Below, in pieces: positions 9,184 to 20,679 of a stretch of DNA of 64,000 bases. The stretch is from Mugil cephalus (lineage: Eukaryota; Chordata; Actinopteri; Mugiliformes; Mugilidae). The stretch spans positions 24,854,001 to 24,918,000 of the forward strand of contig NC_061771.1 of the NCBI RefSeq assembly GCF_022458985.1, read 5' to 3'. Numbering within the stretch: position 1 is the first letter of the stretch; the number at the start of each line of letters is the position of its first letter. The notes beneath the pieces are model-generated. The model was not told the origin of the DNA and did not search any database. It saw only the letters and a list, made by a program, of their open reading frames with translations. The position numbers and the translations under genes are program-made.

Positions 9184-12100
9184 CCCCTCTTCTCTGCTTA
9201 TGTGTGTCCACATTAAGCCCATGTCGCCCCCAAAGTGTAGACCTCGGTCCATCTCAATCCTTCCATTTAGAAGATTAAAGCCAAACTCACCTTTTTAGTT
9301 GAAAGGATGAAGGGCAGCTGCTGGCTTTTTGCATTTAGGACGTACCAAACAATACAAGGATCGGGGGCAGTAGCAGACTGGTGCTCATGGTTAACTGACT
9401 TTATGTCAACAGTTTTTACCTGGTGGTGTTTTGACCTTGGGAATAAATGAAATAGAAACTAGATATATTACGATTTTCTTATCTCCAGACACGGAGATGT
9501 TCATGTTACAGCGTTAGATTATACATTTTGATTTCATTAAAGCAGGATTTAAAAAAAACAAAAAAAAAAAACAAAGGGTATCACATAGGTCCATCCTTTG
9601 CTTTCAGACTGAATTTGGCTGTTCCCTACCATGATTCACATCAAATATCCTGCATAGTTCCTAGACTTTTATAAGCAACTATTGAAATAATAATAGTGAT
9701 GATAATAATAATGATAACTTAAGTGATGAATCATGCACTTCAACTTACAGTTCTCCTTTGATCAGAACTTATTGAAATGTGTGTGTCTCACACCGTGAGA
9801 GACTTGAGAGCCCTGCTTAAACATATTTAAACTTCTGTAATGTCAAGCAGCACGACCGGCTACCGTAATAACTGTTGCTGTAGTCTGTGCGCAACATTTT
9901 TTTTTTTTCTCATTCATACACGCTAAAACCGGCGACAGCTTTAGACGGGGGACAGGTCGTCCAGAACGGTGACTGTCCCCAGAAATCAGGGTCAACCCTA
10001 AAAAACCCACAGAACTGACACGGCACCTTTTTTGGCAGAAGTTCTTCTGGTCTTCTCGTTGTGCCACAAACTTTCCATCTTGACCACACCTCACAAGATT
10101 GTTGTGTGTCTTGTGTCTCAGCTGAAGTGGTGCGCCTGGATTGCAGTCTACTGCTCTTTCATCAGCTTTGCAAACTCCAGAAGCTCAGAGGACACAAAAC
10201 AGATGATGAGCAGCTTCATGTGAGTAAAGCGCCCCGTGTGTGTGGGTAATCTAAACAAAGTCTACATCATGTGTCTATTTTCACACATTTTCTGTAGCGA
10301 TATATGCATGTTGGTCTGTACAACGTTGGGGCACTTCTGGTGTAGATTTATGTCACAGTTAATAGCTAAGCAAGTCAAATGATAAAGGTTTTTAGAAAGG
10401 TTACATCAAGGATTGTTTTAATTTGATGACGTAGGTTAGGTGACTGTGAGGGCCAAACCTTCAATTTAAAGCTAATGAGGAACATTTAGAGCCGTCTTTC
10501 AGACTATAATCTTGTTATAAAGAACCATCCTTCTTTCATCTTAAGCTCTTATACAGAAACCGTGATGTTTCATTCCTGAATTTCCTAGTATTTTAACCAA
10601 TCTTCTGTCCCTCTGTCAGACAGTAAATTTACCTTCGCCTCTGGTTCCTGCACAACTCTAAAATGTGACTAATCCACCCACAGTCGGAGAGATGTTCTTT
10701 TCACGAAACACTGCACGTCTCTCCATTCGTTCATTATGGCATCAGGCTTTTTAAGATGTTAATTTGCTGCACGGTGGAGCCGCGCACCACCGTTCCAAAG
10801 TCTTCTACATCTTCTCGAAGGTCTTAAGATTTTCCTTTTTTAGCAATCCAAATACCAATTTGCAAGAAGAAAAGCCACGCCAACCTCAACTTGACCGCCA
10901 CCGTTTCTGCTCATTACCATTTCCTAATCATGTTACGAACCGGCTGGCATTCGCTGCATTTTTAAAACCGTCGGTTAAACCTTACTCCCGCCCGCTATTA
11001 GCCTAAAGACAAGCCAAGTCTAATGTCCCAAAGCTTTTAACTGTGTGTCCTCTTGGGCTGAAACGTTTTCTTATAAAACGGCTCTGCGATAGGGAACCCG
11101 TCCAAGATTCACAGGCGCATTTGAAACGGGGGGAAAAACCTTTCCTGTCCTTTATCTACTCGGAGTTGTATTAAAGACAAACTTGATGCACTCATCGTTT
11201 AATAACGCAAAAAATTTGGCTCAGCAAATAATGTCAGACGATGAACTTAATGCACCGGCCTTTACGTGTGTGTGTAGCTGGTTCAAGGCCAACTTTAAGA
11301 CTTTGGTCACTAGCCAACGTAAGATGCAAGTATCACGGTGTTATTAAACAAAGGTGAGCGACTGTACAGGATAAACGAGCTGTGGTGGAGGGGAGACATG
11401 CCATCAAGGTTATATCGGGTGTCTTTGCAGGTTTGACTGATTTTGACCTCACAGCAGCTTTGTTTGATTCAGGGATGAATTATTAATCACACCTGCGCTC
11501 AACAGCGTTGTTTCATAATATGCCAGCTTGTCAGCTAAATATGTTTTTGAATAATTAAAAGCCAACTGGAGCATGTTTCTTTTTTCTTTTTTTTTTTTTT
11601 TTTTGCTCTAATGGCAATAGGTAAAAAGTAATTTTAGAAAGTCACGCTCCACAAACAAAAGCTCCTTCGGGACGGCAGCTAATGCAACGAAGGAATATTC
11701 CAAGTTAGGTGTAAGGTAAGGTCTAGACTCCGAGGAAGGTTAATGATCAATTGTTTACGGATTAATTGCCTTTAGTAACTGAATAATTTAAAGGGGAAGC
11801 GGGTGCGTTGTGCATATTCTGCAGTTCCAGGTCTTAAAGTTCACTGAGATGGTGACTGAAGTGTGATCTCTGATCATCCATAAAAGTCCCATAATTGAAA
11901 GTGTAGCCCTTCTCCTGACCGATTAAGTTAAGAAAAAGTAACTTACCTAACTCTGCAAACTTTGGCTCTCATGTTGATACCTGAGCAGCTACCTCCAAAC
12001 ATGCAGTTCCTCAAATGGCCACTTGAGGCTGCGTCCAAAAGTGAGTCGATCCGCATAAAACCTCCACGTTAAAAGATTTTTTGGAAAATTTCTCTATTTA

Positions 12101-13089
12101 CATCCATTCGTGATAATTTAAACTCTTTGTTTTAAAAGATATCAGTGCTCAAAGTTACTCATGCTCCACCTTTTTGCCCATTTTTGTGAATTTGTCAGAT
12201 TTCAGGCCGAGTCAGGTCCACAACCAGAGCCACCAGTACTTCTAAACTACTCTTCTGACACTTCGAGTGTTATGATGAGCCAACTATATGTGGCTGATAC
12301 TAATTCTAAGTTAGACTTTTCACACATTCACACAGGAAGTGTGCCAGAGAGTTGCTGTAGCTGTTAACACTGCGAATGCTGGTGATGTTCAGGAGAAGCA
12401 GAACCCTGATTATGCGTTTCCAGCGACAACTGAGAACATTAAATGTGGTGTAAATAATAACATTTGTCACATAATGTAGACTGACATAGTTGTATTTGGA
12501 GACATCTGTTTTAGCTCAGAAGCTTTTCTATTTTACAACACTTCTCAGTGAGGAACTAACTGGATCCTGGTCATTGCTGCCACTACAATATATTTTTTAA
12601 TATTCATTAAATTTAATTATTCATATTATAATAATCTATCATATCTTTGTTTTTTTCTATGCAATGAAGCCACTGGGCACCAAATTTCCCACAAGATAAA
12701 TAGTGTTTGTCTGTCTAATAGAAAATTATATTATAATATTTAATGTATTTTAATTTTTACTTTTGGCTAAATTTCTATCCCTACTCCACACATTCACTAT
12801 TACTCTTTTAAATAATTACTGAGCTACAAAAATGACGGGTATGTAACTCACTTTCCTCTGTAGCATCAATGTTTCACGCTTATTTTTTTTATTTCCTACT
12901 TAAATATAATTCAGTGCAAGAAATTCGTTCATTTAAGATTCGATAAATGCTCAAATATTTGAAAGTGTGACTGAAATGTCTCACTCAGCAGGACGCTTCT
13001 CTTCTCTTCGTCCTGTTTTCAGGTTGTCTATCTCAGCAGTTGTGATGTCCTACCTCCAGAACCCACAGCCGATGTCTCCGCCATGGTAA
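8434..13089 (+). CDS. wdr83os: Asterix (WDR83OS), PAT complex subunit
   Basis: Four coding exons, 8434-8483, 9030-9135, 10122-10219 and 13023-13089, give exactly 106 aa, the same length as the human protein. The protein starts [14 protein letters not shown], contains [18 protein letters not shown] and [18 protein letters not shown], and ends [12 protein letters not shown]. It is a small ER membrane protein with about three hydrophobic segments (roughly residues 33-51, 53-70 and 81-96). With CCDC47 it forms the PAT complex, which shields polar transmembrane helices during folding of multipass proteins. Intron 1 starts with GC (AAG/GCGAGT), not GT; the reading frame and the conserved residues RYKPP require this junction. 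A (GT)n tract before exon 2 and a (CA)n tract after it are complementary. A poly(A) signal is at 13388. Confidence 0.95.
8907..8958 (+). repeat. (GT)n microsatellite
   Basis: About 26 GT units in wdr83os intron 1, ending 71 bp before exon 2. Confidence 0.95.
9143..9181 (+). repeat. (CA)n microsatellite
   Basis: About 19-20 CA units beginning 8 bp after the donor of wdr83os exon 2. It is the reverse complement of the GT tract upstream of the same exon. Confidence 0.95.
9843..10000 (+). repeat. Interspersed repeat also found inverted at 59.9 kb
   Basis: The block from GCACGACCGGCTACCGTAAT through CTCATTCATA and CGACAGCTTTAGACG to GTCCCCAGAAATC is recognisable in reverse complement at about 59880-60030. 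It lies in wdr83os intron 2 and ends about 120 bp before exon 3. The family is not named here. Confidence 0.65.
10220..13022 (+). other. wdr83os: wdr83os intron 3
   Basis: A 2.8-kb intron between a GTGAGT donor and a TTTTCAG acceptor. It holds a T-run near 11580-11605 and otherwise moderately AT-rich sequence with no further exon or named repeat. Confidence 0.8.
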
Positions 13090-13387
13090 CCGAGGGCCAA
13101 TCACAGACGAGCACAGAAGTGAACTGTGGGTGACGAGTCGGCCGATTTTAACCCAACCTCCCCCCTCTGGTCATCTATGAGGAAGAACAGAGACAGATAA
13201 TGCGATGGAAAGAGAAGACGTGAGAGAAAACAGATGACCAGGAAGTGAGACACGACGTCAAGATGGAAAGATCTAATATGGACTTTGTTTTCATATTTTT
13301 TCTGTTGTTTTTTTTTCACCTTTTCTAAGTCTTTTGTTCTTTGATGAAAACTTTTACTGTGTGGATGAGCTGTGGTTTAAAGTCGTG

Positions 13388-13393
13388 AATAAA
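13388..13393 (+). terminator. wdr83os: wdr83os poly(A) signal
   Basis: AATAAA lies about 300 bp after the stop codon and is followed at a suitable distance by a GT/T-rich stretch. Confidence 0.7.
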
Positions 13394-13804
13394 GTTGTAC
13401 GGTTTTAAAAAAGGAGCTGTTGGTTTCTGTTTTTGGAAGAAAAATGTTTCATTTGCATCAAAGTTGCTGGCAAGACTTTAACTTGTAAAAGTACTATAAT
13501 CTGCAATGCAAACCTTTTTTTTAATCATATTAGTTGAGAAGCAAAGCTATTCTTTTTAAAAGGCATCATTCATCTTCATTTATACTTTCCACAGAGTATT
13601 AAATGCACTAAAAGAAGACATTAGCTGGTCGAGTCAGTATTTATTGGGTTAAATAACTATTTTATTGTCATAATTCAGCTTTTCTACACTTATAAATGTA
13701 CACAAAACATATTTTATACCATCTTCAACACAACAAATGTAAAAAAAAATATACAAAATTAAAATCAGTGCTGGACAACTCTTTCCTGATAATCAATAGG
13801 ATTA

Positions 13805-14150
13805 TTATCACAACATTAAAACCACTGACAGTAGTAGTATTAAACAACATTCATCAGCTTGTGACAATTCAGTTTTGGGAAACTTTTGGACCTGGTACTC
13901 GTGTCGATGTTACTTAGATATGTAGCACCCACCTAGACCAGACCAGACCGGACCGGACGCCCCCACCCCATGGCAATGACACTCCTTGATGGCAGCAGCA
14001 AAAACGGTTTAGGAACAACTCAAAAAAACAAAAAAAAAAAAAAAAAAAACAAGACCTGGCCTTCAAATTCACTAGATCCCAAACTCACCAAGTACCTGTG
14101 GGATGATCCACAGAGGATCCTCCCCCTCAACCCCCACTAGCAACATCCTA
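13805..14150 (+). mobile_element. Tc1/mariner-derived element, copy 2 (right end lost)
   Basis: It begins with the family terminal sequence (CACAACATTAAAACCAC) and keeps a decayed transposase stretch whose reading FWETFGPGTRVDVT matches the region before the second catalytic block of Tc1-like transposases. The central block and GGGATGATCCACAGAGG follow. The right inverted repeat is missing. A pure A run interrupts it near 14031-14050. Confidence 0.8.
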
Positions 14151-15999
14151 ACGTTAAGCCCAACCAATGTCACAAGCAGTTATACCACCTTTAATTTGTT
14201 TAGTTTAGCCGACGTTGAATGTTAGACAGTTTTTCTTTTCTTCGCATCCATTAATTAGCTGCGCACTCTTTGGTCTGTGCCTCTCCGGTCTTTAATCCAC
14301 TAAGGGCACCACGTACAAACCGCACACAGACACCTCCGGTGCACCGTGCGTGCGTGTGTCGGTGACAGTCGAGAAGCCGGGGAGTCAGCTGGATGTGGGA
14401 CTGATTTAGTGGCTTATAACTCATGTCCCCTCCAGGCCTGGCTCCGCTGCAGCGTCGTAGAACTGCTTGGCTTGCTTCCACGTTTTCAGCAAACTCCACT
14501 GTATTTTCTCCTGATCGTGTCCTCACTCAAACTGCAAACTGGCTCTTTTTTTTTCTTTCTCTCCCCCTCCCCACCCCGCACCTCCCTTCTTCCAAGCACT
14601 TAAACAACAGCCTTCATCCCATTGTTGCGGTTTGCCCAATCTGCCTGCCTCAGTTGTAGCTGTGCATTTGATTCCTATCAGTCCGGGGAATATTGAATTC
14701 GACTGAGTCAGCAGTTATCGCCAGCATTGATCGGCGGCCTGCGTAATTTGGATATTAAAAACGGTCACAGTTTGCCGAATGTAGATCTTAAGTTCAGTGG
14801 GTGACGGGGCTGGGGGCGATTTTAATTAAATCTAATCTCGATATTCTGCTCGGTTAGATCTGAGACCCACTGGGAGCAGAGTGAGGGGGAGGCTGCTCAG
14901 GTAACGGGCCCGTATCTACATCCAACACTAGAGGGCACAACGACATTATGAATAAATGAAAGGAATAACACAACATCACCACTCCACTAGAGTGGTGCCT
15001 CTCCACTGATTTATCCCGTGTCATTATTGAAACCCCCCAACAAATGTTTCTTTAACAATTTACAACAGCCGGTCCAAAAGTTTACAGACTTTCCTGATAT
15101 TAAACTCTTCCCTGGTTTGGCCTCACGTCGCCTCTCACAGGTTCGCCGCGCTGTCCCCGGCGCAGTTTATGCTCATGACCTTCCAGAGTACGACATGATG
15201 TGGCGTTTTACTTATTTACAGCGTGTATTCCTGGGGACTGAAACTGGGAAAGCGGGCGTGTTTTGCTTTCTTCTGCTCGGTTAAGCAGCCGGTCCCTTGA
15301 CAACCACAGGAGGAGACGGAGGTAATGTTACACGCCGCTCTGGAAACCTAACAATCACCTCTGTACTGCAGAGAAGCTAATGTCCAGTAACTCTGATTAC
15401 CCAGTGAACTCTTAAGAACACAAGCATGCTTTAAAACTTCCAATATTTTAATATGAAAGTGAGTCATTTTGCTTGTATTTCTTTATTTTTTCATATATAA
15501 AAAATATATAAAATATTTATTTCTGCCATGGGAACAGGATGCATGCAGATTTGCCAAGGAGGAACTTGTAATTCTTATTGGAAAAACTTAAACAACAGAG
15601 GAAATCTCTTTGAGATAAGTATTCAGCTCTGACTGTCTGATGTGTAAAAACCAACTAAAACTTGGAAAATATCTCAAAGAAAATATTAATTCATGTTTCA
15701 CCCCAGCAAAACATCAATGACCTTTTTCAATTGCATGAAACCAATAAATAGCAAACGTTCCCAGTAACACACTAACGTCTGGTGTGTACTGGGCTCATTT
15801 TTCTCCAGGATGTTGATATATTAACTGATATTTTGACAGTGTTAAGTCCTCAACACTGCACTGTGTGTCATTTCTGTATTGCCTTTGTGAATCTGTACTC
15901 GTGCACCGACCCGCGCTGGGCCTCTGACACCCGGGGCCTGCTTTTCTGCACCCCCAAATGAGGTTAAACTGCTTTCAGCCTCTGCAATATTTAAATCCT
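14151..15999. other. Intergenic or intronic DNA, no gene seen
   Basis: No supported exon or repeat copy was found. The part around 14690-14890 is less simple in composition than its surroundings and could be conserved noncoding DNA, but this cannot be tested without an alignment. Confidence 0.35.
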
Positions 16000-16247
16000 T
16001 CATAATGCCGGTGCGAGGGAGAGAATGCGAGGCCACAGGCTTTCACTTCTTAGGAGTAAGGTGTTATTGTTGGCAGGGAACACCCGGCACCGCCGGCCCC
16101 GGGAAGATGCTGACTTGGGCGCCCCGCTTCGTCAGATAGCGGCGCGCTCACACTTTTCCACAAAGACACGAGAGCCGCGCGGAAATGCTAACGCACGCAT
16201 GGCACATTCAGATGTCACCGTGCTCGCAGTGTCGCCGGCATTATGAG
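16000..16247 (+). promoter_or_regulatory. CpG-rich stretch ending in a strong splice donor
   Basis: The sequence is rich in CpG (CCGGCACCGCCGGCCCCGGG, GGCGCGCTC) in an AT-rich setting and ends in ATGAG/GTGAGT at 16247. This is how a CpG promoter with a short first exon would look. No protein in it is recognisable, and there is no evidence of transcription. Confidence 0.3.
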
Positions 16248-16639
16248 GTGAGTTCGCCATCTGCGTCGCAGCTTGACTTTGAATTAAAAAAAAAAAAAAG
16301 GAGCAAAGTCAGATCTCTGCGACATTGGTCCTGCAGCGTTAGCCTATAGTCGCCCCGGAGGATCTTCGTATTTCTGTTCTGTTTTATTTATTCCTTTCTT
16401 GAAGGCGCACACGTGCCAGTGGATCCGAGGAGTGGCGGAATAGATATTTGATCGTTTGTTATTTTATCCTCGAATCAGAAACATGTCTTAGAGGGTTTAG
16501 CAGCCTGCGCAGTAGGCCATACTAAGTCAGACGCTCAAACTTGGGAAGAAAATATATTTAGCGGGGAGTGTGAATGTGTGTAGTATATGTACACTATGTG
16601 TGTGTGCTTAAACGCGGGTCTGGGGTATGGGGAGGTTAG

Positions 16640-16717
16640 GGGTGTTTGTTTTCAATGGAAAGCACTTTGTGTTGCATTTTTATGTATGAAAAGTGCTCTA
16701 TAAATAAAGATTGATTG
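16640..16717 (+). mobile_element. LINE L2-like 3' tail fragment
   Basis: AAAGCACTTTGTG ... AAAGTGCTCTATAAATAAAG followed by GATTGATT-like units is the characteristic 3' end of fish L2-type LINEs. The same end follows the L2-like coding remnant at about 62.05 kb. Only the last 80 bp are present. Confidence 0.6.
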
Positions 16718-16759
16718 ATAGCAGTTGGCAAATTAGAGCATGGCACATTATGTATATGG

Positions 16760-17030
16760 ACGCATGGTGGTGTGGTGGTTGGCAATGAGGCCTCAAACAG
16801 TACGTTTCTGGATTTGAATCCATTGGTCGACTGGGCTTTTTCTGTGTGGAGTCCTCTCCACTTAGGACGGCCTTAGGACGGTGGGAGGAGGGCGGAGCAC
16901 CCGGAGAGATTTGGTTAATTGGTGATTCTAAATTGACTCTAATCTCTCTGGGTTAGCATGGCGATAGACTGGAGACCTGTATATCTAGAGACCTGGCGAC
17001 CCTCCAGAGGACAAGCGGTTACAGGGAACG
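16760..17030 (+). repeat. Fish interspersed repeat with tRNA-promoter-like boxes
   Basis: GGTGGTGTGGTGGTTGGCA and GGATTTGAATCC resemble A and B boxes. They are followed by TTTCTGTGTGGAGTC, a block with GAGGGCGGAGCACCCGGAG, TTGGTTAATTGGTGATTC and GCGATAGACTGGAGACCTG. The order matches a very common fish repeat. Shorter pieces of it occur at 41700, 43170 and, reversed, 50460. Confidence 0.6.
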
Positions 17031-17035
17031 TAGGA

Positions 17036-17327
17036 GAGGATCCTCTGTGGATTGTCCCACAGGAGACAGGAGGCCAAGTCAACACCTTGTGCTGTTCCTC
17101 ATGCTTTTTGAGTGGTTCCTAAACAGATTTTGTGTGCGTGCCTGTGTCATTGCTGTGGGGTGGGGGTGTCTGGTCTGGTCCTAGGTGGGTGGTACACATC
17201 TAAGTAACATCCACACAAATGAATGCCAGGTCCAAAAGTTTCCCAGCAGAACCCAATTGTCACAAGATGGTTTAAATGTTCTTTACTTCTCTTGTCAGTG
17301 GTCATAATGTTATGCCTGATCGGCGTA
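17036..17327 (-). mobile_element. Tc1/mariner-derived element, copy 3
   Basis: This copy runs in the opposite orientation to copies 1 and 2. GATCCTCTGTGGATTGTCCC and the AGGAGGCCAAGTCAACACC block come first, then GGTCTGGTCCTAGGTGGGTGG, and it ends in GTGGTCATAATGTTATGCC followed by TGATCGGCGTA. The end opposite the intact terminal repeat is missing and abuts the repeat at 16760-17030. Confidence 0.8.
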
Positions 17328-17499
17328 CGTCACGTTTTTAACGATCTGGGCTACGTGCAGTTAGGTATGATTTCACATAGAGTGAGTCTATAAGAAAACT
17401 CTATAATCTTCGAAATAAACTGATCCGAGTAAAGATGGAGAAGGGGAGGGAAGAGTGAAAGGAGGAGAGAGAGAGAAAGAGAGAGGGAGAGGGGGAGGG

Positions 17500-17966
17500 A
17501 GGGAGTCCATTGTAGTGGATGAGGAGTAGTCAGCACTGACCGAAACGTCCTTCTAAAAACAGCAGACCACGACTGGATCTGGAGTGAAGGAACGAAAAAA
17601 AAAAAGAAAAATCCCTCGCAGCCTCCCAGTCGCGAACTTGACTGCACAGTTTGCGCGTCCTCAGATATCGCCGGATATCTACTCCGCACCTGGCGTCACG
17701 TTCGCGTTCACAGACCGGCGGACATCACTTTTGTCGGGATGTTCTGGATGTGAACATGGAGTTTTCCTCCCCTCCGGTGGCGGATACCTTAGCGTTTCTC
17801 CTCCTCCGCCGCTCCAGCCCCCCCAGCGCCGCTGACTGGTTCCCAGCCGCCTCCGCCCGACAGGTGAGCAGGTCGCGGCCGCCGGAGACCCGGTGGGCTG
17901 GTGTGGAGTCCCCGGAGCCCGCAGGTTTAGAAGAACTCCCCGGACAGCGGAGCACCTGACAGGCAG
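17500..17966 (+). promoter_or_regulatory. CpG-rich candidate promoter and first exon
   Basis: A GAGA-rich tract (17465-17500) is followed by 450 bp of CpG-rich DNA with two good donors, CAG/GTGAGC after 17863 and CAG/GTAAGG after 17966. An ATG at 17756 in a good context opens a frame reading MEFSSPPVADTLAF, but the protein is not recognised and is probably fortuitous. Splicing phase from this ATG does not fit the exon at 35515, so if it belongs to that gene it would have to be 5' UTR or join through unseen exons. Confidence 0.4.
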
Positions 17967-18067
17967 GTAAGGCTGTACCGGGTAGCGCAGCTGCATCTGT
18001 CGCGCTATGGAACATTTTTAGTGAAAGATAGTCACGTTATTTAATCTGACACCATGCATCATTGCCC

Positions 18068-18099
<32 letters not shown>

Positions 18100-19137
18100 A
18101 ACTGGACATTGTGCTCAACATGCAGAAGCACGACATACAAATACCTGCTAAAAACATGTATTTTGAGTTGTTCCTGTTACTGGAAAATAATAAAATAAAT
18201 AAACTGACATAAAATAAATGTAGCCGGTATCTGTAGAAATTAGCATTTTAGCTAACTAGCCCAATTTCAGGTTATAATTTAGTCAACATTTGGTGGAAAA
18301 TTTGGTCCAATAGATTTTGGACCAATATATTAAATTGACTAAATCCATGCAAACTAATCTGGATGAAGTAGATAATTGACAACAACTGTTTATTGGCTGA
18401 ATACTGATCACCGAACCCTAAAATCTGAAACTGCATTAAACATTTTGACAAGTTTTAACATTTACTTTAGGTCAAATTTGCATAATTTCCAGAACATGGG
18501 TCGTCACGTCGGATCCAGATTAGTTAGATGTTACAAGTAAAATGATAATATTTTGAGCAATTTTGAGAGCATCTTGACACACATGTTCAGTGCGTGACTG
18601 AACGTGAAGCTGGTGGTGTTGGTTTTAAATAAATCTGCCTTGTCAGCTCAGAATCAAAGCGCATATTCTTATATTTTTCCCCTCATGAATTAAGTATATT
18701 AAGGAGAAGGCAGAATTGAAGTTATTGAAGGTCAATCCCGAATCATGACAATTGTTCTGCCCGAGGCTTTACTTGTTGTCCCCATCAGATACGAAAAAAC
18801 CCCAAAACAAAACAAAAAAAAACAAAAAACAAAGCAGAACAATGTAAAAAAAAAAAATCTGATCGGTTGACTTCTGAGATTTCACATCAGATGATGACGG
18901 ACAAGTTCAAACCAGACTGAGACAGTGAGCAGTGAGCCACACAGGCCCCGGAGCATCTCCATGGCAATGTAATAATAACTGTTTTTCCTTTTGCTCAGTC
19001 ACTGTTGATATAGGACCCACAGAGGAAGGAAAAGCAGTTTATTTACTGTAATCCGCTGCAGCTGAGACCTTTGCACTTTTGCACATTTATTCTAACTTAA
19101 TGGGTTTTACGTGTAGTTTGCTCACAGTAAGTGTAAC
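17967..19137. other. No gene seen; poly(A) run
   Basis: Contains a run of about 29 A at 18068-18097 and a second A-rich patch at 18790-18860. Otherwise no exon or named repeat was recognised. Confidence 0.5.
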
Positions 19138-19448
19138 ATTGACCATCTTGTGACAATACAACGTTCTGCCGGGAAACATGAACCACCCAGACCAGACCTG
19201 GCCCCTCCACCCCACAGTAATGCCACTCCTTGATGGCGGCAGCCATCCCCAACAGGATGCAGCCTGTCACTCGCTAGATCCCAAACTGATCAAGTATCTG
19301 TGTGATGAAATCATGTGGAGGCCCCTCACCTCAGCCCACAGGACCCAAATGCCCCCCACTTACAACATCCATAGGACACCCTCAGAAGGCCCATGTGCAG
19401 GAGAGACCTACACAATATTAGGAACGTGGTCATAATGTCATGCCTGAT
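19138..19448 (+). mobile_element. Tc1/mariner-derived element, copy 4, with an open 85-aa frame
   Basis: It starts at the CATCTTGTGACAATACAACGT block, lacking the left terminal repeat, and ends in GTGGTCATAATGTCATGCCTGA. A frame open over 19178-19435 reads LLDGGSHPQQDAACH, corresponding to the Tc1 transposase motif around the second catalytic Asp (QQD.A.CH). The sequence after it matches the region around the third catalytic residue in degenerate form. The N-terminal DNA-binding half is absent, so it cannot be an active transposase. Confidence 0.75.
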
Positions 19449-20262
19449 TTTTATTCTTAGGTGAACCTGTCACACGGTGGTGTCAGATCGAACGAATGCT
19501 TCCTGTAGCTATACGCAGAACAGCCAGTTCACAGATTCCTATTAAAGAAATAAAAAGCAACTCTCAGATCCCTCAACCTCATGGTGGAGACTGAAGTTTT
19601 CTTCCCAGGCTATTATCGAACACATTCACTGAAATGTCAAATCTGCTATTAGATAAGTGAGTTATATAAAATCTCTATGTAGGGATCACTCGACAGTACT
19701 ACTGTACCTCTTAGCCAAAAATATTCTCTCTCAGTTCCTTTTCTATTTCGGCGTATATTGGCACAAACCGTCCTTCTACGTAACATCATCATCTCTATTT
19801 AACCTCTACAGGAAGCAGGGTTTTTCTCACGGGACTAAAGTTTTCTCCATTGTTGCAGAAAGGCTAGGAGTCATTCCGACAGACGTGTGAACCTGCGGGG
19901 TTTTGTTCTTGTTTATCAAATGCAATGTCACACCTGCACTCATGCCTTGTTGCTTCTGGGTCGTCTCTCCTGACCCTCTCGTCTCCATATACCATCCATC
20001 TCTTTATCTATCAGTCCATCTGAGTGTTTTCCATCTCCTCCCTATTTGTCAGCTTTGCTCAACCGAATGCAATCTTATTACCTTGTTGTCATGGGACAAA
20101 ACAGTGGTGCTGTCAGTGTCCAGCTGTCAAATTAAGGCAACGATGAACAGAAGTTGCCAAAGATAAAACGTCAACAATGTCCCAGAATGGGAGTAAACCA
20201 CATGCCTAATGTACAGTTCATTGGGTACGCTAAGAAAAACAAAACGAGAGCTGTAAACAGGT
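19449..20262. other. No gene or named repeat seen
   Basis: AT-rich unique-looking DNA with pyrimidine-rich patches near 19960-20050. No exon was supported. Confidence 0.5.
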
Positions 20263-20650
20263 CTGTGAAGGTTCTCTGTCATTCAGGTCAGAGTGTATGC
20301 AAAGATGAAACCAGACCAAATGGACGATAGGGGTTTCTTGAAAACATTTTATCTGTAATCTGTCAATTTTAAAAGACTGGTGGTGAGTTGGGGTTTTATT
20401 TGGAACGTTTGAGGGTGAAGCACATCTAGTCGGCAACACCCAAATGAAGAAGCTACTTGGATGTCTATGAAGGTTCTCAGTCATCCAGGTCACGGTATAT
20501 CTAAAAAGCTTGTCCAAAAACATTACAGAAAGGCAACTGGACTTGTAGAGGAATAAACTGTACAAGTCCAGTTGCCTTTCCTTTAACATTTTTGGATAAG
20601 CTACTTGGATGAGTGGAGAAACCCCAAGGAACCCTAACAATCTAGTTGCC
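20263..20650 (-). repeat. Repeat with two direct copies of a 25-bp motif and a long hairpin
   Basis: GTGAAGGTTCTCTGTCATTCAGGTC near 20270 recurs as ATGAAGGTTCTCAGTCATCCAGGTC near 20467. Between 20528 and 20580 there is a perfect 20-bp inverted repeat with a 13-nt loop, extended imperfectly to about 20506-20602. The reverse-strand frame over it is open for 146 codons, but it is built from the repeated DNA and has no recognised domain. Probably a decayed transposon or its foldback remnant. Confidence 0.5.
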
Positions 20651-20679
20651 TTTTGTTTCAGTTTGGTCAAAAAAAGGTT

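Noticed and set aside
16765..16830. tRNA gene suggested by A- and B-box-like sequences.
   Set aside because: No cloverleaf can be formed, and the boxes are part of a longer interspersed repeat.
17651..17959. 102-codon frame from the CpG-rich stretch as a full protein.
   Set aside because: Two strong donors cut it, and other frames are open too because of GC content. A first exon or UTR is the simpler reading.
20230..20670. 146-codon minus-strand frame as a gene.
   Set aside because: It contains the same repeat motif twice and a hairpin, so it is repeat-derived.
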